Positions 23,657 through 34,674 of a stretch of 64,000 nucleotides of DNA are shown here, in pieces. Location: contig CM065648.1 in assembly GCA_033220425.1 (NCBI GenBank), forward strand, positions 2,170,001 through 2,234,000, read 5' to 3'. This stretch comes from Lepraria neglecta (lineage: Eukaryota; Ascomycota; Lecanoromycetes; Lecanorales; Stereocaulaceae). The notes below the pieces were generated by a model. The model ran no database searches. It worked only from the letters and a program-made list of their open reading frames with translations, and was not told the DNA's origin. How positions within the stretch are numbered: position 1 is the stretch's first letter; every line of letters starts with the position of its first letter. Both the position numbers and the translations under genes were made by a program.

Positions 23657-24971
23657 TTACTTGAGTTCATCATGAGACTCATCAGGCGTATCGTCGGGAT
23701 CATCCTCGTCATAACCTCCATCCCCGTCAACTCCCACGGCCTGCATGTATTTCTCCAGCTCCTTTGCCATCTTCTTCGAAAACCCAGATGCCTCGACTTC
23801 GACATCTAATCTCTTGCCATTGTTCCCTGCAGCGAGTTTTCTTGCATCTGCAAAACGGGGACCTGACTCATCGCTGACAAAGTTGAACCGTCGCTCGAAG
23901 AATCGTTTTATGCAGTTGACGTCACGGTCAAAGTACATCTCTGCGTTTGTGTGGTCGATTGAGACCATTTGTGGGAAGTCGATTATGACAGGCGTGAGCT
24001 TGACTTCGCTGGATTTGGTCTCTGGTTCTTTGGATTGCTGATCCCCCTCCGGTTTACTCTCTTCTGTCCCATGCTCTTTGGGCACGTCATCATCGTTCGC
24101 TTCCTTCATTGTTGTTTTACGCTCTTTGGGTGCCTCATTCTCCTTAATCAAGATATTAAACTCATTAAAATCCCCATGAATCAATCCAAAGCTCGCCAGC
24201 CTCAAAATCACATCAATCAACTCCGCATATAACCCGGCCGGATCAGGCACACTCTGAATCTGCCTGAGCGGAAACGCATCCACCAACTCCATCACAACCG
24301 TATGTCTACTCTGCGCCACCGGTTCCGGAACATTGAACCCATTTTTTTTCAGCACCTGCATAAATGAATATTCCTTCAGCGCCGATAGTCTGGACATGTA
24401 CATCCAGCTTGCGCTTGTGCGGTGCTTTAGGTAGTCTCTGTTGTTTTTTATGCTGCGGAAGGATATGCGGCCCAGGCGGTGGATTTTGAGGATGAGTTGC
24501 TGGCCTGAGGGAGAGGCGACGACGTAGATGTCGGATTCTTTGCCGACGCCAATGCAGTTGCCTGTGCTGTAGAGGATGGTGTGTTTGAGGTGGGTGTGCA
24601 GGGCGAGGTAGTCGAGGCCGCCGTAGGTGAGGCGGTAGCCGTCATCTGAGCAAAATTATCAGTATGCGAGTAGGGAGTGGGAGATTGAGGGGTAGAGGTA
24701 CATTTGGCATTCTTCATTCGCGCTATCAGATTCGCTTTGGCGAGAGTGGATATACTCTTATGGACTCCACTTCCTCCTCGTAGGCCGGATAGTTGGACGA
24801 TCAAGGTTGTAGGCACCACTTCATGGTTCTTGCTACCCATTTCCACCTAGGGGGTTCTGGTCAGCTGTTAGTCTGGGGATATTGGAATTGGGGGCTGGGT
24901 AAACGTACGGCGGTGAGGACTCGCCAGTCCTCAGCGGTCAAGTAGCGGAGAGCTTTCGTATCGAGCTTCAT
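23657..24971 (-). CDS. RIO2: Atypical serine kinase/ATPase Rio2
   Basis: Rio2 binds pre-40S particles and uses ATP hydrolysis to leave them during final cytoplasmic maturation of the small ribosomal subunit. Three exons (24971-24909, 24846-24702, 24645-23657) join to 1197 nt, 398 aa. An N-terminal winged helix covers roughly residues 8-90. The RIO-type P-loop GVGKESDIYVVA starts at residue 102, the catalytic loop HGDFNEFNILI has Asp228, and the metal-binding motif IIDFPQMVSIDH has Asp292, the residue phosphorylated in the family. Odd point: about 50 charged, low-complexity residues lie between the catalytic loop and the DFP motif (residues ~236-288), longer than I recall for other fungal Rio2. 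The start is confirmed by MKLDTKALRYLTAEDWRVL. Divergent from RPN1 with 334 bp between start codons. Confidence 0.95.
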
Positions 24972-25305
24972 TTTGAACTGTTAAAAGCGTCGAAGTTTTG
25001 TAGTGACAAGAATTGTCGGTTCTAGTAGAGCTCGGCGGTCATTTCGTTGCCGCCAAAAATTTCAGCCTTGTGAGGCGGTCGAGATCGCCTCCCAAGAGCT
25101 TCGACGCGCTAGCTGATACATCTTATAAACATCTACTAGCTGTCCGCCGAACTTGTCTCAGACCTAGTCGATTAAAACCTCTCTCGAACAAGGTCGCCCT
25201 TGACATTAATACTTCCATCCATCATTAACACTTCTCAAGCTCCCTGTCACTCAGCACTTCATCTGTTTGTAATCAACCTTTCTACACTGGTCATCGGCGG
25301 CCAGC
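24972..25305. promoter_or_regulatory. Bidirectional promoter between RIO2 and RPN1
   Basis: 334 bp between two start codons. It contains two copies of GGCGGTC (25034-25040 and 25074-25080), a TTGCCGCC at 25047-25054 and an interrupted palindrome GAGGCG-N8-CGCCTC at 25072-25091. TTGCCGCC read on the other strand is a 7/9 match to the yeast proteasome element GGTGGCAAA. Which factor binds is unknown. Confidence 0.45.
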
Positions 25306-28220
25306 ATGGCCAAGGAGAATGGGGCCCCAACAGCTGCTGAGAAGGGCAAAGGCAAGGCCGAAGAAGAGAAGCCTACAGACAAGCAAAAGAAGGTCGATGA
25401 CACAAAGAAGGACAAGGATGGCAAGCCGATAGTGAACGGCACGAAGGGGGATAAGCCTGAAGAAGGTACAATGTCTTTAGCTATGACTCGTTGAACCTGC
25501 GCTGATTCCACTTGAACAGAGGAACTGAATGAAGAAGACAAGAACCTCAAAGATGAACTTGAGATGCTTGTTGCACGCTTGCAGGTACTGAGTCTTGCCA
25601 AACCCGTGTTCAGCAAAGTTGCTTACTATCATCGATGTATAGGAACCAGATACAAGTCTCTATATACCTTCACTCCACGCAATCAAAGACTTCATCAAGA
25701 CCTCTACCTCTTCCATGACGGCTGTACCAAAACCACTCAAGTTTCTTCGACCCCATTACGACGACCTGACGAAGACTTTTGAGCAATGGCCAAGTGGAAA
25801 AAACAAGGACTCACTTGCAGATGTGCTCTCTGTGCTTGGAATGACACAAGGAGACGAGGAGAAGCTGGATACTCTCAAATATCGACTTCTGGCTCCCTCC
25901 GAAGATCTTGGCTCATGGGGCCACGAATATGTCCGACATCTAGCGCTAGAGATTGGGCAAGATTATCAGCGGAAAATGACTGACGATGAAGATGTTCAAG
26001 AACTGAACGATCTGTCGAAAGTTCTCGTACCATATTTTCTTAGTCATAACGCCGAAGCCGATGCTGTGGATCTGTTGAGCGAGCTGGAGAGAATACAGGA
26101 TATACCGCAGTATCTGGACGAAAACACCTATCCCAGGGTATGCCTCTACATGGTCAGCATGGTCAATCTCCTCACATACCCTGAAGATCAGCAATTCCTA
26201 CGGACCGCACACGATGTCTACAAGCACTACAATAAGCTACCACAAGCTATGGTTCTCGCAATACGGCTCAACGACCTCGAACTTATCTACAAAGACTTCG
26301 ACTCAACACCCGATGTGGCAATGAAAAAGCAAATGGCACTCCTGGTTGCACGACAGCAAATATGGTTAGAGCCTCCACTAGAAGGCGAAGAAGACCAAGA
26401 GCTGCTAGACGACCAAGAGCTGCTAGAATGCCTAAATAATACTAAGCTACCTGATCACTTCAAGTCGTTGGCAAAGGAACTGAACATTCTCGACCCCAAA
26501 ATGCCAGAAGATATCTATAAGAGCCATCTTGAGAGCACTCGAACGGCAGGACTCACCAACGTGGATTCAGCGAGACATAATCTCGCCAGTGCTTTCGTTA
26601 ACGCTTTCACCAACGCGGGCTTCGGCAATGATAAGATGATGCTGGGTGCGGCCGAGGGTGAGAAGACAAGCTGGGTCTGGAAAACCAAAGATGATGGCAT
26701 GATGTCAACAACAGCATCAATAGGCATGTTGCTGAGATGGGACATTGAAAATGGTCTCGATCAAATCGACAAATTCACCTACGCAAGCGAGGACCAGATC
26801 AGGGCTGGCGCACTCCTTGCCATTGGTATTCTGAACTCTGGGGTACGAATGGACTCAGAGCCTGCCATGGCTTTACTCAGCACCGAAGAAAACATTGGAG
26901 CGAAGAACATACAGATGCGGATGGCTTCGATCATGGGTCTGGGGCTGTCATATGCGGGCACGAATAAGGAAAATCTCTTGGAGCTACTCTTGCCCATCGT
27001 GGAGGACACATCCCTGGATATGCAGCTCTCGGCCATGGCTGCACTTTCTCTGGGTCTCATATTCGTTGGCTCTTCAAATGACCGTGTTAGCGAGGCCATC
27101 ATTACAACTCTGCTGGACGAAGAGCGACAAAAGCAACTGAAGGATAAGTGGACACGCTTCATGTCACTTGGTCTCGCACTGCTTTTCTTTGGACGCCAAG
27201 AAGAAGTTGAAGTCATTCTGGAGACCCTGAAAGCCATCGACCACCCCATGGCGAAGCCGGCAGCCGTGCTTGCAGAAGTGTGCGCATGGGCCGGCACCGG
27301 AACGGTCCTGAAGTTGCAGGAGCTGCTGCACCTATGCAACGACCATATCGAGGATGGCGATGACAAGAAAGGAGACGAGCTGATTCAGACATACGCTGTC
27401 CTAGGTCTGTCCTTAATCTCGATGGGTGAGGAAGTAGGCCAAGAGATGGTACTACGCCAATTTGGCCATCTCATGCACTATGGCGAAGCCAACATTCGGA
27501 AAGCAGTACCGCTTGCAATGGGCCTCATTAGTCCCAGCAACCCTCAGATGAAAGTCTACGACACCCTCTCAAGATACAGCCACGACAACGACAACGACGT
27601 GGCTATCAATGCCATCTTCGCCATGGGCCTTCTTGGCGCAGGTACAAACAATGCCAGATTAGCACAGCTCCTAAGACAGCTGGCAAGCTACTATCACCGC
27701 GATCAAAATTCGTTATTCATGGTGCGAATAGCCCAAGGTCTCCTGCACATGGGCAAAGGCACCATGTCAATAAATCCCTTCCACACTGATCGCCAGATTC
27801 TCTCACGGGTTGCCGCTGCTGGTCTGCTCACAGTCCTTGTCGCCATGATCGACGCTAAGCAATTCATCCTCGCGGAATCGCATTATCTGTTATACTTCAT
27901 CGTCACTGCGATGCATCCAAGGTTCCTTGTAACGCTCGATGAGAACTTGCAACCTTTACAGGTCAATGTGCGCGTGGGTCAGGCTGTAGACGTTGTTGGC
28001 CAAGCCGGTCGACCAAAGACGATCACGGGCTGGCAGACGCAGAGTACGCCTGTCTTGCTGGCTTATGGGGAGAGAGCCGAGCTGGAGGATGAACAATACC
28101 TCAGTCTGGCGAGTAATCTTGAAGGACTCGTCATTTTGAGAAAGGTGAGACAACCTTAGTTCGTCTTGAATAGAACTTGTGCTAACACAGACGTAGAATC
28201 CGGCTTGGGAAGAAAGCTAG
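25306..28220 (+). CDS. RPN1: 26S proteasome regulatory subunit Rpn1
   Basis: Rpn1 is the large non-ATPase subunit of the proteasome base that binds ubiquitin and ubiquitin-like shuttle factors and the deubiquitinase Ubp6. Four exons (25306-25465, 25520-25584, 25643-28144, 28197-28220) join to 2751 nt, 916 aa. The last coding exon is only 24 nt (NPAWEES). The N-terminus is Lys/Glu-rich and likely disordered. The helical N-terminal domain follows (PHYDDLTKTFEQWPSG). The PC-repeat toroid spans roughly residues 410-790, with repeats such as GALLAIGILNSGVR, MRMASIMGLGLSYAG, MAALSLGLIFVG and INAIFAMGLLGAGTNN. The C-terminal domain ends in EGLVILRKNPAWEES. Length and repeat order match the family. 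Several antisense ORFs up to 195 codons inside it are shadows. Confidence 0.97.
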
Positions 28221-28799
28221 TGGTGAGACATGGCTACGCATGATCCTGAACAACTAGCAGCATTGTAATTTAGAAATAGAAGCGAGCATGGAAGCAGTCG
28301 GGTCTGGCAAGGTATGTCTTGCGGATTGGCCGGCTGCCATTTCCAAATGATAATCGTTCACGAGCAAGACCTGATATCTCTTTGATGATTTCTCTTGACC
28401 CGCTGTCATTCTTGAGATCTTGACCTGGTTAAGGCGCAATATTCTGAGTGGAAAGCCGCCACTGCTTGGCCCCGGATCTCGTCAGTCACGTTCGATCTAA
28501 GCTCTCCAGTCTTTACTCAGTCAACGTTTGCTAGAGCATCTTGACGTTCTTGATGAAATGATCCGGTCTCCTCTCATTCGTCACTGGGGCTGTCTTGCCC
28601 ATACTGAAGGGGTTTCAGAGGAAGGCCGCGGAAGAGTGCAGATCACACGTCATAGCAATGAGCAGTGCTTTTGGTTCGAATTAAACGTCGTTTAGCAGTT
28701 TGTTTTCCATTCTTTGGCTTTCATTTGATCAACTGAATCTCAAATTATACAATTGGAGTTCTACGCGAGTACATTTCATTTATTTGGTACAATTTCAAG
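28221..28799. promoter_or_regulatory. Intergenic region upstream of the glutathione transferase gene
   Basis: 579 bp between the RPN1 stop and the GST start, same direction. It holds the RPN1 3' UTR and the GST promoter. No gene or named element was recognised. Confidence 0.4.
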
Positions 28800-29645
28800 A
28801 TGGCGCTTCCGAAACTAGACATCGTTCTCTACACATCCGGCACGCCCAACGGACAAAAGGCCAGCATCACTCTAGAAGAACTTGGCCTACCATACAAAGT
28901 GGAAAACATACAGATCAGTAAGAATTTCCAAAAGGAAGACTGGTATCTCAAGATCAACCCCAATGGACGTATCCCTGCTCTCGTCGATCGAACGCCCGCT
29001 TCAGATGGCGAACCGCGGGAGAAGCGCATTTTCGAGTCTGGTGCAATGATGTTGTATTTGTGCGAGAGGTACGACAAAGAGCACAAGCTGTCGTTCCCCT
29101 ATGATTCCGATGAGTATTGGGAAATGGTAGAATGGTTGGTGTGGATGCAAAGTGGACTGGGGCCAATGCAGGGTCAAGCGAATCACTTCTTCCGTTACGC
29201 TCCGGAGAAGATTGAGTATGGTATCAATCGTTACCAGACTGAGACGAAGCGCTTGTACCAAGTGCTCGAGGATAGGCTTGAGCAGCAGTCCAAGGCTGGC
29301 TCAAAGGCCCCATGGATCGTGGGGGATAAAATCTCCATTGCTGACCTGGCATGCTTCTCCTGGGTCAACTGGGACGTGTGGGCTGGGGTGAACGTCAAGG
29401 AGTTCAAGCTTCTTGGCCAATGGTCGGATCGTATCAACGACAGGCCTGCTATTCAGAAGGGCTTGGATGTCCCGGAGCCGTTTGAGATGAAGAAGAAGAT
29501 GCAAACTAAGGTCAGAAATTCTCAGTCTTTTGGGTTATGACCACGATCTGACAGTCGAGTGTAGGAGGGCGAAGAGGAATATCAAAAGATGCATAGCCAA
29601 TGGGTCATGAAAGGGCAGGAGGCAGACCAGGAAAAGCGCAAGTGA
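28800..29645 (+). CDS. Glutathione S-transferase, Ure2-like class
   Basis: Two exons (28800-29510, 29565-29645) join to 792 nt, 263 aa. The N-terminal thioredoxin-fold domain covers residues 5-90 with YTSGTPNGQKASITLEELG, the cis-Pro segment INPNGRIPALVD near residues 57-68 and the glutathione gamma-glutamyl site FESGAMMLYL near 80-89. The all-helical C-terminal domain (95-235) has the WLVWMQSGLGPMQGQANHF segment and the N-capping SIADLACFSW motif. This wording is that of the fungal Ure2-like GSTs, which mostly act in detoxification and oxidative stress; it lacks the Asn-rich prion region of yeast Ure2. The second exon adds a charged 26-residue tail. No cluster partners are nearby, so a general detoxification role is inferred. 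Confidence 0.92.
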
Positions 29646-30093
29646 ACTATATAGATAGAATTATCATTGAGAGTCTTACACCTCTGGTCCAAGTAAGCGT
29701 GCGTTTGAGGAGTCCCCCCTTTGTCAGGTAGTAAGGCATCATGCATATGAGACATCTTTGCAGATGAAACAATAGTAGATGATTGGACGTCATGGATTGA
29801 CCGTTAGCGCCGTCTAAACCCGACATTCACTTCGCCAAGTCCTATTGTTCAGACAGCTGCTATTGCCTAGAACAATACCGCTGCTGGTGCCCCGGCACCG
29901 CGGTGAATCAAAAGCAACTGTGAGATCAACAATAATGGCCGCCTCGCAATTTCTTGCAGTTTCACCCGCGCTGTACACCCCAACCTCCTCCTTCTATTAG
30001 CCAACCTCTGTCGCCAACTTCCACGTCCACACCTCAAGCTCAGCAAATTCGTTTACGTATATATAGCCTCCCTACAACAGCGACGTCTGCAGC
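29646..30093. promoter_or_regulatory. Intergenic region upstream of the 403-aa hypothetical gene
   Basis: 448 bp between two co-directional genes. The part from 29950 to 30090 is C-rich on the plus strand, like a leader. An ORF at 29954-30223 overlaps the start of the next gene out of frame and is taken as chance. Confidence 0.4.
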
Positions 30094-31364
30094 ATGGCTT
30101 ACCTCTCCGCCTTCGCCAGGGCCAGCGGCATCACTACCCCCACTAGCAAGGACCGCACGCCCTCTTCGATCAACTCTACTTCAACGCCTGAGCCAGAGCA
30201 CCCATTGGATCGTCGCACTATGAGTCCTATCAAGCGCACCCAACAGTGGCTTGAGGGGCCTACTCCGAAGAATGATTCAAACACTGTAAACCTTCATAAA
30301 GTCAAGGGGAGCAGGATCACCAAGAGTCCTAGCAAGGAGAAGCGCAAGAGCTTCTGGAGTTTAGAACTTCTATCTAGCCTCTTTGGCAAGGAGCAGAAGG
30401 AGAAGACCACGGGTGATCTTGAAGGGGAGACTTATGTGGAGGATGACGAGCCACTTCCTACTATTGAGCACGACCACGATTTCACTTTGGTCGAGGATTA
30501 CCAAGGCGAGGATAAAGCTGCGAATACCAAACGCGCTCTCAAGGATGTCAACGATCGCTACCTCGATTACAACGATCCGCGCATCAAAGAGTGGACCGAT
30601 GAAGAAATATGGCTGTTCAACAAGCTCCAAAAGCGTGGCGCAGAGCCATTGCTCATTTCGACCTGGACTCTAGACTTCTCAACCTTCCCAGATCAGCTCT
30701 TCAGCCAGGATGAAAACCAAGTCTTCATCAACAACATTCATACCTCCAGTGGCCATGGTAGGCAACTCGCCCTCCCCTCTCTACTAAAAATCTCTGCTGA
30801 TCTGTTTTGCTTCCAGCTGCCGCCGCACTTACAAAACTCATCTCGGCCGGCTCCTACGTTGACGGCCAGAACGTCCAGCCTGAAAGACCGCTCCTCCGCG
30901 AACTCAACGCTTACTACAAATGGACCCTCCAGGACGGCAAATTGCGTAACAAAGAACATATCCCCAACATCGCCATTGCCTCTGCAAAGCCTAGAGAAAC
31001 AGTCGAAAGTGTTGTCAGCCGCCTTACCGATCAGCTGCACTCACTCGGACGTCAATACCGCGAGAAATGGCGCCACCCTGAATCTCGTGAGGATGATCAG
31101 CACCAAGTCTTTTTACATGATATGCCCACGCTCTTTGGCTTTGTGATCAAGTACAGTGTGGTGGCTATCGTGACTTGTGATTCGAGCATTCCGAGGAAGC
31201 CAATTAGGACGCTGATTACGTGTGATTGGAAGATAACGGGACAGGGTGTGTGGCATGCGCTTGCTGTGGCTATTACGATGGTGCGGGCGAGGAATTATCT
31301 GATGCAGTTGGATGAAGAAGGGGAGTTGGGGGAGGAGATAGAAGAGAGTGATCCTGATCTTTGA
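30094..31364 (+). CDS. Conserved-looking hypothetical protein, 403 aa
   Basis: Two exons (30094-30757, 30817-31364) join to 1212 nt in frame. I do not recognise a named domain. The N-terminal ~130 residues are Ser/Pro/Lys-rich, with two SPxK-type sites, and are probably disordered. Residues ~150-403 look folded: a helical part (ALKDVNDRYLDYNDPRIKEW, then DEEIWLFNKLQKRG), then a segment resembling a compact alpha/beta domain (TLFGFVIKYSVVAIVTCDSS, RTLITCDWKITGQGVWHALA). It ends in a run of acidic residues. There is no signal peptide or membrane span. The intron splits after an HTSSGH segment, and the joined exon reads on smoothly. It is convergent with the 113-aa gene. Coding status is firm from frame and composition; function is unknown. 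Confidence 0.8.
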
Positions 31365-31835
31365 TTTAAAGAAAGAGGGGGATACACCATAATGATTTAC
31401 AGAGGAACGAATTACGAATGCGGTACATACGTGGAGATTGAACAAGGTGTGGCATATGTCTTACGCTGGCTACTGTCCAAAGTAATTCAGAAGCTAACGA
31501 GGTGTCTTGGTGGTTTATTTGGTGTTCGAGATACCCCATACAGTATGGCTAGCGCTTCTTTCCATGTTCACATAATTCCAGGTTCCTGCCAATACCACGA
31601 ACATACTTGGCGCAATCTAGAGATCGTGGGCCAGAAGCCCTGGTGTTGATGGTGCCATTGGCAGCTTAATAATCGATCAAGAATAGTTCCCTATCTACCT
31701 TCGGTACACATTTTGACAAGGAGTAGTCATACACTATCTTTGCTGATTGACTTTCCATCATCATTTAGACTTGGATATTCATTTTGGTTCGTGGTTGGAA
31801 TAATTACTTGAGCATATTCGAGGTCCATGTTGCTC
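31365..31835. other. Convergent 3' intergenic region
   Basis: 471 bp between the stops of the 403-aa and 113-aa genes. AT-richer than its surroundings, with no supported gene. Confidence 0.5.
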
Positions 31836-32228
31836 TCATATATACCGAAACATGTTTTCCTTCACGCCTCTCTTCATTGATACCGGCTGCCCATTCTCGA
31901 GCTCCATCCCAGCTTCGCCACCATCCCCAGCTATGCCTTCGAGTTTTTGGCGCAGTTCCTCGTCCAGCTCTGCTTGTGTCTTCCTCTTTTTCTTAGACGC
32001 TTCGTCCGCTCCGGATTTTAATCTGTCTTTGTTCTCATTCTAGAATTGTTAGGGACAAGATTCAGTGCTATGGTGGAGAACGAGACATACTTTGGTTTCT
32101 GGTGTTGACTTATCGGAGTTGCTGGTTTGTGTTGAGGAGTATCGGGTGATTGGGACCTTGTGAGGCTTAGCTGAGGCGTAGAACGAGGGCGCAAATCTGC
32201 CGCCGTTGGTGAAGGCTTTGCGTAGCAT
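31836..32228 (-). CDS. Small conserved fungal protein, probably mitochondrial, 113 aa
   Basis: Two exons (32228-32091, 32039-31836) join to 342 nt. The donor is GTATGT and the acceptor TTCTAG. The N-terminus (MLRKAFTNGGRFAPSFYASA) is basic, hydroxylated and free of acids, which suggests a mitochondrial presequence. The C-terminal half is charged and carries KTQAELDEELRQKLEG, then GDGGEAGMELENGQPV, and ends in KENMFRYI. I recognise the C-terminal wording as recurring in short uncharacterised ascomycete proteins, but I know no function. Upstream in-frame Met codons at 32312 and near 32294 exist; I chose 32228 because of the presequence. A 2.2-kb transposon starts about 100 bp upstream of the start codon. 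Confidence 0.7.
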
Positions 32229-32431
32229 TTCTTGATGCGTAATTACAGCTGAAAAGCGCCATTGAAGTTGTAGAGACCAGGATGAATACCGCATGTGTGA
32301 CGTCGAGGTCAATTAAGGCTGACATCGGCCAAGGGTTCACCCCCGCCCTATAGGGCTGAATTTAAATTTAAAACTGCGGAAGTCGATTTTATTGCAGATT
32401 CTGACTTAATCGACTCTAAAAAGCTCTCTAT

Positions 32432-34361
32432 CTATTGACCAGCCCTACGAGGCTTTCTGACACGTTGCCCTCTTCCCATTGGCTGATTCTGAGGCTTCTC
32501 AGAGCTCTCCTGCCCTCGGTCCTGGCCCTCCTGCTGCTGCTGCTGCCCTGCCCACCGACCCTGCTGTAGCTCCTGAGTAGTCACCCTCACTGGCAATGTC
32601 ACTATCATTCTGCGACGTCTTGGCGGATGTCTCGGCCGAGGAGACATGAGGCGCAGTGGGCTCGTTGGCGGTGAAAAAGTAGCTGGGACACGCCTTCTTG
32701 GTGTATTAGGTGGACGCGGTGGGGCGAAGATATTTGGTCCCAGGGCTCGTAGCCTTCTCTCCTCTTTGTTCCATTCTTTTGTAGCCAATTGAGCCCTCTT
32801 CTCATCGAATGCGTCAGCGGCGTCTTTTTTCCGTTGGTCAATGACCTCTTGGTTCATAACCCGGGCGTTACCCCAATTGCCTTTAGCGCGGTTAGCCTTG
32901 CGTTCCTTCCTCTTATTTAATTCCAAAAGCTCATTAGTTGTGGCGTTCTGAATAGCATGCTTGGCCATAGCAAAACAAACAGCTTTGCTCACTTTTTGGA
33001 GAACATCCCCCCAGCTTAATGCCTTCCGCAATTGCTTGGCGGAGTATTTGTTGGACCAGTAGGACGGTGGCAGGTGTCATAGCAATTTTGGTCTCGCCGT
33101 CTTTGTTAATCCTCGTAATCGTTCCTTCCGGTGGTGTAGTAGGGCGGATGACGATATGATATTGCTCGTATTGCTCTGGCTTTTTTGGTGGAGGGAAGTG
33201 CTTTAGCACTACTTGTGGATTAAACGGTGAGAGTCCAGTTGCTGACCAAGCTTTTTTGATACTGTCTGATGTAATAGCGTCTTGCTTTGCCAACCGATAG
33301 AGCTCCAAAAATCCGGTCTTATCATTAGAATAGCAAGTGCCGAGTCGTGTTGCTCGCTGGACGTGATCTTTGTACGCAATTGACAACGGTGCGAAAACAC
33401 CAACATCCAATGGTTGCAGCAAATGATTCGTATGGGCAGGAAGGCACAAAACGATAATTTTGCGGGTGATGCAGTACTCAATTGCAGCCGTCGATATATG
33501 CGAAGCATGCCCATCAACGCAAAGAATGCGGTACTCGCCTTTCTGGCCAATTGCTGACTCTTTGTCAAAACATCTTTCGATCCACCATAGATAGATCTCG
33601 TTCTCGGTCCAGCTTTTCTCGCTTGTTGAGATATGAGCTTCAGGATAGGCGTCGTTCCAAGCCTTCTGCTGCATCCCTGCCTTGAAGATGATCCAGGACC
33701 GTAGCGCTCTGCCGCTCATAGAAATGCACTCCAATAGAGACACCCATTCGCGATTGCCACACTGAGTCATATGTTGCTGTTTCTCATGCCGAGAGATCAT
33801 GACTTTGGGCTTAGCAATAATGCCTTGCATCACCTTCTCATCCATATTCCAGATATCCTCATCTTCTACCTTGTATTCTGTCTTAATCCGTAGAAAGAGC
33901 TCGAACCAAGTACTAAGAATAGTAGGATCCTGAGCCAAAGCACGTTCCTTGTCCAATGGAGGGATGTATTTAGTCCGAATGTCCTTATAACGACTGAGGA
34001 ACTTCTGAGTCCAATTCTTTCCCAAAAGCTTTGTATCCCCCTTAGTAGTCAAGAGTTCTTGAGCCATTTTGCGTACTTGTTCCACCCGTGCGGGCCAGCC
34101 CCAGGCCTGAAGACGTAGGATCCAATCATGTAGAGCTGTCTCTTCTTCGGGGGAGAGCTTTTGCTGATTCTGCTGCCGTACTGTTGTTGAGACAGCGCCA
34201 TCTATTCGACCTTGTAGAGTGCTTCGTGGGACACCGTGCTTTCGAGCAATTTTAGCAACTGGAATGGTCATATCTTCTTTCCAGCGCTTATGAGCAAGCT
34301 CAAGACGCTCATCCGGTGATAGTTCGGGTGGGTCTGAGGGGAGGGAGGGTCTCGTAGGCAC
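32432..34361 (-). pseudogene. Fot1/pogo-type transposase, broken by one frameshift
   Basis: The start is the ATG at 34361. Domains in order: a psq-type helix-turn-helix (VAKIARKHGVPRSTLQGR, near residues 36-53), a CENP-B-type DNA-binding domain (LSPEEETALHDWILRLQ onward), and a DDE/DDD catalytic core with NMDEKVMQG, CVDGHASH and PLDVGVFAPL supplying the acidic residues. The first frame runs 475 codons and ends at 32934. The natural C-terminal continuation, Lys/Arg- and Gln-rich, lies in another frame (33031 to 32432). The switch point is a run of six C on the plus strand at 33007-33012; with five the frame would continue. No other disruption was found, so the break is recent. The enzyme would cut and paste the element at TA sites. 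Confidence 0.85.
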
Positions 34362-34380
34362 GTGGGAAGCTTGTAAGGGT

Positions 34381-34538
34381 TGCTTAACAGTGGTTTATGT
34401 TGAAAAGGAGACGAATAAACACAGACAATTTGGATATATGAAACTCAGCCCTATGGGGTTGCTAAACAGTGGTTTATGTTGAAAAAGAGACGAATAAACA
34501 CAGAAAATTTGGATATGTGAAACTCAGCCCTATGGGGT
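34381..34538. repeat. Two tandem copies of a 79-bp unit at the transposon's right end
   Basis: The unit beginning TGCT(T/A)AACAGTGGTTTATG at 34381 recurs at 34460 with few differences. Each copy ends with the inner inverted-repeat block AAACTCAGCCCTATGGGG. It lies between the transposase start and the element's outer end. Confidence 0.9.
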
Positions 34539-34674
34539 TGCCGGGGGGATAGACCCTTCTAGTGCCAACGGCTAGAATTGCTTAATGAAAGTCATTCTCT
34601 ACAACATCCCCAAATCCATCTGAGGTGCTCACTCCTTTCATTTTACGCTCTACTTCTTCGATCAGTTTGAAACA

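Larger units (their letters stand above)
32330..34559 (-). mobile_element. pogo/Fot1-type (Tc1-mariner superfamily) DNA transposon
   Basis: About 2.23 kb. The right end, read inward on the minus strand, begins GAAGGGTCTATCCCCCC next to a TA at 34560-34561. The left end begins (C)AAGGGTTCACCCCC at 32330-32344, followed by a CCCTATAGGG core. Both ends then share the ATAGGGCTGA(A/G)TTT block, so they form imperfect terminal inverted repeats. The TA expected as target duplication is visible only on the right; on the left it has been lost or mutated. Inside is one transposase gene on the minus strand. The element sits between two divergent genes, with 101 bp left on one side and about 113 bp on the other. 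Confidence 0.82.

Noticed and set aside
26779-27366. 195-codon antisense ORF inside RPN1
   Set aside because: Serine-rich mirror of the Rpn1 repeats, no domain, fully inside a secure coding exon.
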